Shown here: positions 16,415 to 19,190 of the stretch, in pieces
Layout of the letters: every line of letters begins with the position of its first letter
Position numbering within the stretch: the stretch's first letter is position 1
Source: CAJBLF01 sp964542965
Lineage (GTDB): Bacteria > Patescibacteriota > Gracilibacteria > Absconditabacterales > Absconditicoccaceae
Direction of reading: 5' to 3'
DNA length: 19,190 nt
Assembly (NCBI GenBank): GCA_964542965.1
Contig: CAZIVH010000022.1
Span: forward strand, 1 to 19,190
Notes under the pieces: model-generated
Seen by the model: the letters and a program-made list of their open reading frames with translations, nothing else
What the model was told of the DNA's origin: nothing
Database searches by the model: none
Program-made: the position numbers and the translations under genes

Positions 16415-17158
16415 ATGCGAAAAAAAGAAGAAATAAAATCTCATAAGGAAAGTGCTCAAATCCTTGAGAAGATTTTTGATGAAATTGAAATACTAATATG
16501 TCAAAATTCCAAGTTAACTGAGTATGAAATCCAACAATTTATCCAATCAAAGTTTTTAGAGAATAATCATATTACAGATAAAGATCCTCCTATAGTGGCA
16601 TTTAGAGAAAATTCAGGATTAGTTCATTATTATCCGTCAAAAAAATCATCAAAAAAAGCAGAAGAGTGAACATTAATTCTGGTGGATATGCGAGCAAGAA
16701 GCAAATTTTGACATAGTCCATTTGCAGATATAACACAGATGTTTTTTTTGGGAAAATCGATACCAAAAGAAATCGAAAAAGTTTTTTGTGATGTCATTCT
16801 AGTTCGCGATCAAACCATCGAATTTATAGATAGAGAACTCAAAAAGAAAAGAATTCCAACGTGAGCAGAAATTCAATCATTCACAAGTAAAACAATGGAT
16901 ACATTATGATACAAAGATAAAATGAATCATTATGTTGGGCATAGCATTTGATTTTATTCTCCACATTGAAACAGAAAACACTTGGAACCAACAAATAATG
17001 AACCATTACAAGTAAACTTATGATATACGATTGAACCTTGAATATATTTGAAAGATAAATTTTGAATAAGAAGCGAAGTTGATTTTTATATTGATGAGAA
17101 TTTGAAATTAATTTTGACAACAAAAAAACAAAAATCTATTCGCTTAATAAATCGATAA
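16415..17158 (+). CDS. M24-family metallopeptidase (Xaa-Pro aminopeptidase-like), catalytic domain only
   Basis: 247 aa, many TGA glycines. Pita-bread fold landmarks: VHYYP (active-site His), LVDMWARSKFGHSPFADITQ with metal ligands Asp91 and Asp105, GHSIG (His176), TIEPGIYL (Glu207) and GIRSEVDFYI (Glu221). All five metal ligands are present, so it should be active. The residue after VDM is CGA (16691-16693), where this subfamily has Trp (VLIDLWAK-type). The N-terminal creatinase-like domain of typical proline peptidases is missing; the protein begins about where the catalytic domain normally starts (RKKEEIKSHKESAQI). It removes N-terminal residues from peptides, perhaps next to Pro. Composition is AT-rich and Gly is mostly TGA, as in the neighbouring island, so it may have arrived with it. 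Confidence 0.88.
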
Positions 17159-17396
17159 CACCATCCTTTCTATTTGTTTGAAATTTAAAGTTCAGATAGA
17201 CAATTAAAGAATAATAAAATATACAAATCCGACAACAGACTCTACTGCACATCTAATGACGTACAGCCAGAATCAAACGTTGTAACAAACACATGTTCAA
17301 CCCAGACCGCGTGTGGCTCAAGCGGTTTTTTTTATTTATTGAAAAACCCAAAACTATCTCTATACTCTAGCACAGTTTTCATCACTACATCCACTC
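17159..17396. other. Gene-free spacer with terminator and shared motif
   Basis: No reading frame of note. It holds a 14-base motif, 17242-17255 (CTACTGCACATCTA), that matches 12 of 14 bases at 16246-16259 on the other side of the M24 gene, and ends in a terminator. A short transcript from this spacer is possible, but I see no clear promoter. Confidence 0.5.
17306..17334 (+). terminator. Rho-independent terminator
   Basis: ACCGC...GCGGT stem (an inner TG/CA pair possible) followed by eight T. It separates the M24 gene and spacer from the next operon. Confidence 0.75.
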
Positions 17397-17675
17397 ATGA
17401 TCAAAAGCCTCAATCGAGCATTCGGCAGCCTTGTTCTCCTTATCGGCCTCATCAACACCTTTCGGGGAAATGATCCGGGATTCGGCATATTTCTGCTGCT
17501 ACTGGCGATGCTTTATATTCCGCCAACAGAGCAACTCTACAAGAGATATCTGGATTTTTTCTTATCCAATAAGATGAAGATCATCACCGCGATCGTCATC
17601 CTCCGAGCAAGTTTAGGCGTAGGAGAAATCTTCGAAAAGATAGCGATGATGCGGAAAACATTTACCTGATTATAA
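17397..17675 (+). CDS. Small integral membrane protein
   Basis: 92 aa; one TGA (Gly91) near the end carries the frame to TAA at 17673. Two or three hydrophobic stretches (about residues 8-20, 28-42 and 60-75) with basic residues between them. I do not recognise a family. It is first in a tight same-strand run: the next start is 10 bases away. Confidence 0.7.
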
Positions 17676-17685
17676 GAGAGAATAT

Positions 17686-18327
17686 ATGAAAATATCCAAA
17701 GAGTCTTTGTTGGATCAAATCATAGAGGAAAAATTATTAGTGATTTCCAAATATCCAGAAAAAGAAAAGCGGATTCAACTAAAAAACAAGTCTCGTACAC
17801 CGTTATTTTTGGATACATCCAAATTCCAATCATTTCCGGATATCAATGAAAGACTAAACAAATTCATAGCTGAAATGATTAAAAAAAACAACATATCTCA
17901 TGATAAGATCATAGGTTTGCCTTATGGAGGAACAATGTTTTCTTATGGAGTAGCACATGAACTGAAAGTGCCTACCTTATCGATCAGAAAAGAAGGGACC
18001 AAGAACTATGGTACCTCTGGAGAGATATTGGGAATCTACAAAAAATGAGATACCGTGCTTATCATCGAAGACGCTACCGTAACTGCTCATACAGCGATAA
18101 ACTTCATCCAGAGAATAAAGAAACAATGACTTTTAGTACACGATATAATAACTATCGTAGATACAGGTGGACCAGCAAAAGAAAACCTACAGAAAGAAGG
18201 AGTGGTGCTCCATACGATATTCACTCGACAAGAATTGTATGCATATATTTTGAAGAAAAACCCGCAAAAGATATCGAAAAAAATGAAAGAAATCTTAGAT
18301 GAAATCATCTACGGACAACATATTTAG
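17686..18327 (+). CDS. pyrE: Orotate phosphoribosyltransferase-like protein
   Basis: 213 aa, the usual OPRT length; two TGA glycines join it. OPRT makes orotidine monophosphate from orotate and PRPP in pyrimidine synthesis. Visible: the N-terminal LKNKSRTPLFLDTSKFQSFP (family: LKSG..SP.Y.D...), GLPYGGTMFSYGVAHEL, SIRKEGTKNYGTSGEILG (family: VRKE-K-HG...EG) and the PRPP loop VLIIEDATVTAHTAI (Glu128, Asp129). The loop normally reads EDv-TTGGS; here the Gly pair is replaced by AH. Activity may thus be altered, or the protein is another PRTase of this type. CGG in the N-terminal part (KEK-CGG-IQL) would be Trp. It sits between a membrane protein and a GNAT gene; no other pyrimidine gene is near. 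Confidence 0.85.
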
Positions 18328-18344
18328 ATATACACACAACCTTC

Positions 18345-18953
18345 ATGATAACCCTCAGACCAGAACACCCAAACGATTACAGAATCATTGAAAAACTTAC
18401 GAGAGACGCCTTTTGGGATCTCTACAAACCAGGTTGTGACGAGCATCTCGTCGTCCACAAGATGAGAGAAGTTCCAGCATTCGTCAAAGAATTGGATCTC
18501 GTGGCATGCGATGGCGATACCATCGTCGGCTACATCATGTATTCCAAAGCAAAAGTCGTGAATGACAACAACGAAGAATTTGAAGTCCTCTGTATGGGTC
18601 CGCTCGCAGTAGCACCAGACCGCCAAAAACAAGGCATCTGATCGTTGCTCATGAACGAATCCGCGAAACAGGCGAAAACGTTAGGATACAAAGGCGTCAT
18701 CATTTTCTGAAACCCTGACTACTATCATCGCTTCGGTTTCGTCAATGCAAAAACCTACGGGATCACGACACCGGACGGCCAGAACTTCGATGCCTTCATG
18801 GCGTTGGAATTATACCCAGAAAGCTTGAAATGAATTTCCGGGAAATTCTTCGCTGACCCTGTCTTCGAAACCGATCCTCAAGAGTTGGAAGTGTTCGAAA
18901 AAGGATTTCCTGAGAGGGGAAAACATGTGACGGACACCCAGTTGAAAATATAG
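18345..18953 (+). CDS. GNAT-family N-acetyltransferase (YhbS-like)
   Basis: 202 aa with three TGA glycines. GNAT fold: N-terminal ITLRPEHPNDYRIIEKLTRDAF, a central strand IVGYIMYSKAKV, then GPLAVAPDRQKQGIGSLLM, the acetyl-CoA loop R/Q-x-x-G-x-G, whose last Gly (residue 99) is a TGA codon, and NPDYYHRFGFVNAKTYGI, typical of the YhbS group. The Arg of RFGF is a CGC codon. Transfers acetyl from acetyl-CoA to an unknown amine. It lies 17 bases after pyrE. Confidence 0.92.
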
Positions 18954-18966
18954 TTTCAGAAATACG

Positions 18967-19062
18967 ATGGATTTTTTGGACCAAATCCATATAGAGAGAA
19001 AAAAACAAAACGCGCAAAAACAGATGTATGAAGAGATGGAAAAAAGTTCAATCTATAGCTAG
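18967..19062 (+). CDS. Possible 31-codon ORF
   Basis: MDFLDQIHIERKK..., a charged short frame that begins 13 bases after the GNAT stop and overlaps the start of the next gene in another frame. Spacing suits an operon member, but nothing else supports it. Confidence 0.2.
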   Translation: MDFLDQIHIERKKQNAQKQMYEEMEKSSIYS

Positions 19063-19190
19063 CATATTAGCTATACTCTGCCTCATCGTCATGGCGGCCA
19101 GAAGCAGCGAAAAAGCAGACGAAACCAACACGGTAATAGCTATCACCATGTTTGTCTCCTGTCTGATCGCAATCAGCATCCAGTTGTATG
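19028..19190 (+). CDS. Membrane protein, 3' end outside the window
   Basis: 54 codons are visible. MKRWKKVQ is followed by two hydrophobic helices (about residues 9-22 and 37-53) with a short acidic loop (SSEKADETN) between them, so a hairpin of membrane helices is likely. No family is recognisable from this part. Confidence 0.6.
   Translation, partial: MKRWKKVQSIASILAILCLIVMAARSSEKADETNTVIAITMFVSCLIAISIQLY

Noticed and set aside
12135..17335. Integron attC sites for the spacer hairpins
   Set aside because: No R-box pair of the expected type was found, no integrase is present, and the island is a multi-gene unit.
643..18953. Reading the many TGA-interrupted genes as pseudogenes
   Set aside because: The TGAs coincide with conserved glycines in many families and the frames continue intact to TAA or TAG.

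Overview
The window comes from a bacterium with a doubly altered genetic code. Nearly every gene is open only if TGA is read as an amino acid, and the in-frame TGAs sit where the families need glycine: SGNPG and NNLGE in RNase HI, SGIG and QAGNS in a cytosine methyltransferase, the R-x-x-G-x-G loop of a GNAT enzyme. In addition, CGA and CGG repeatedly sit where families need tryptophan, while conserved arginines use AGA, AGG, CGT or CGC. UGA=Gly together with CGA/CGG=Trp is the code reported for Absconditabacterales (candidate phylum SR1, Patescibacteria/CPR), which is my best placement. A tRNA with anticodon UCG, a G73 discriminator and a Trp-like acceptor end lies in the window and is the likely decoder. 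All coordinates below are for genes read with that code.

Layout. 1-4660: a secreted Lys-rich protein (start missing), RNase HI, a DnaQ-type exonuclease fused to a degenerate DinG-like helicase (broken by a frameshift near its end), and a membrane-anchored HExxH metallopeptidase. 4781-6756: an FtsW/RodA-type SEDS protein followed with a TAATG overlap by an unknown protein. 6889-7100: the tRNA, interrupted by a 100-N scaffold gap whose two sides repeat the same 38 bases. 7149-8926: a beta-CASP metallo-beta-lactamase ribonuclease (minus) and a divergent DUF378 membrane protein. 9053-10082: a transglutaminase-like protein and an acyl carrier protein with Thr in place of the usual Ser. 10130-10460 is a GC-richer stretch without a secure gene. 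10461-12116: tRNA-guanine transglycosylase (minus) and a divergent AMMECR1-like protein.

12223-16214 is an AT-rich defence island: DUF262 protein, HEPN-domain protein, 5-methylcytosine methyltransferase and HNH restriction endonuclease. It is bounded by a 17-bp direct repeat and a 13-bp inverted repeat and encodes glycine mostly with TGA (about 80% in the methyltransferase against about 20% in tgt). It looks like a type II restriction-modification pair joined to a DUF262-HEPN module. 16415-19190: an M24 peptidase, then a short operon with a small membrane protein, orotate phosphoribosyltransferase, a GNAT acetyltransferase and the start of another membrane protein.

Three intergenic spacers on the left (1090-1221, 4655-4773, 6755-6888) are copies of one repeat family: a conserved core hairpin flanked by inverted arms built of degenerate 7-base units. 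A heptad tract of different sequence has entered the tgt coding region.
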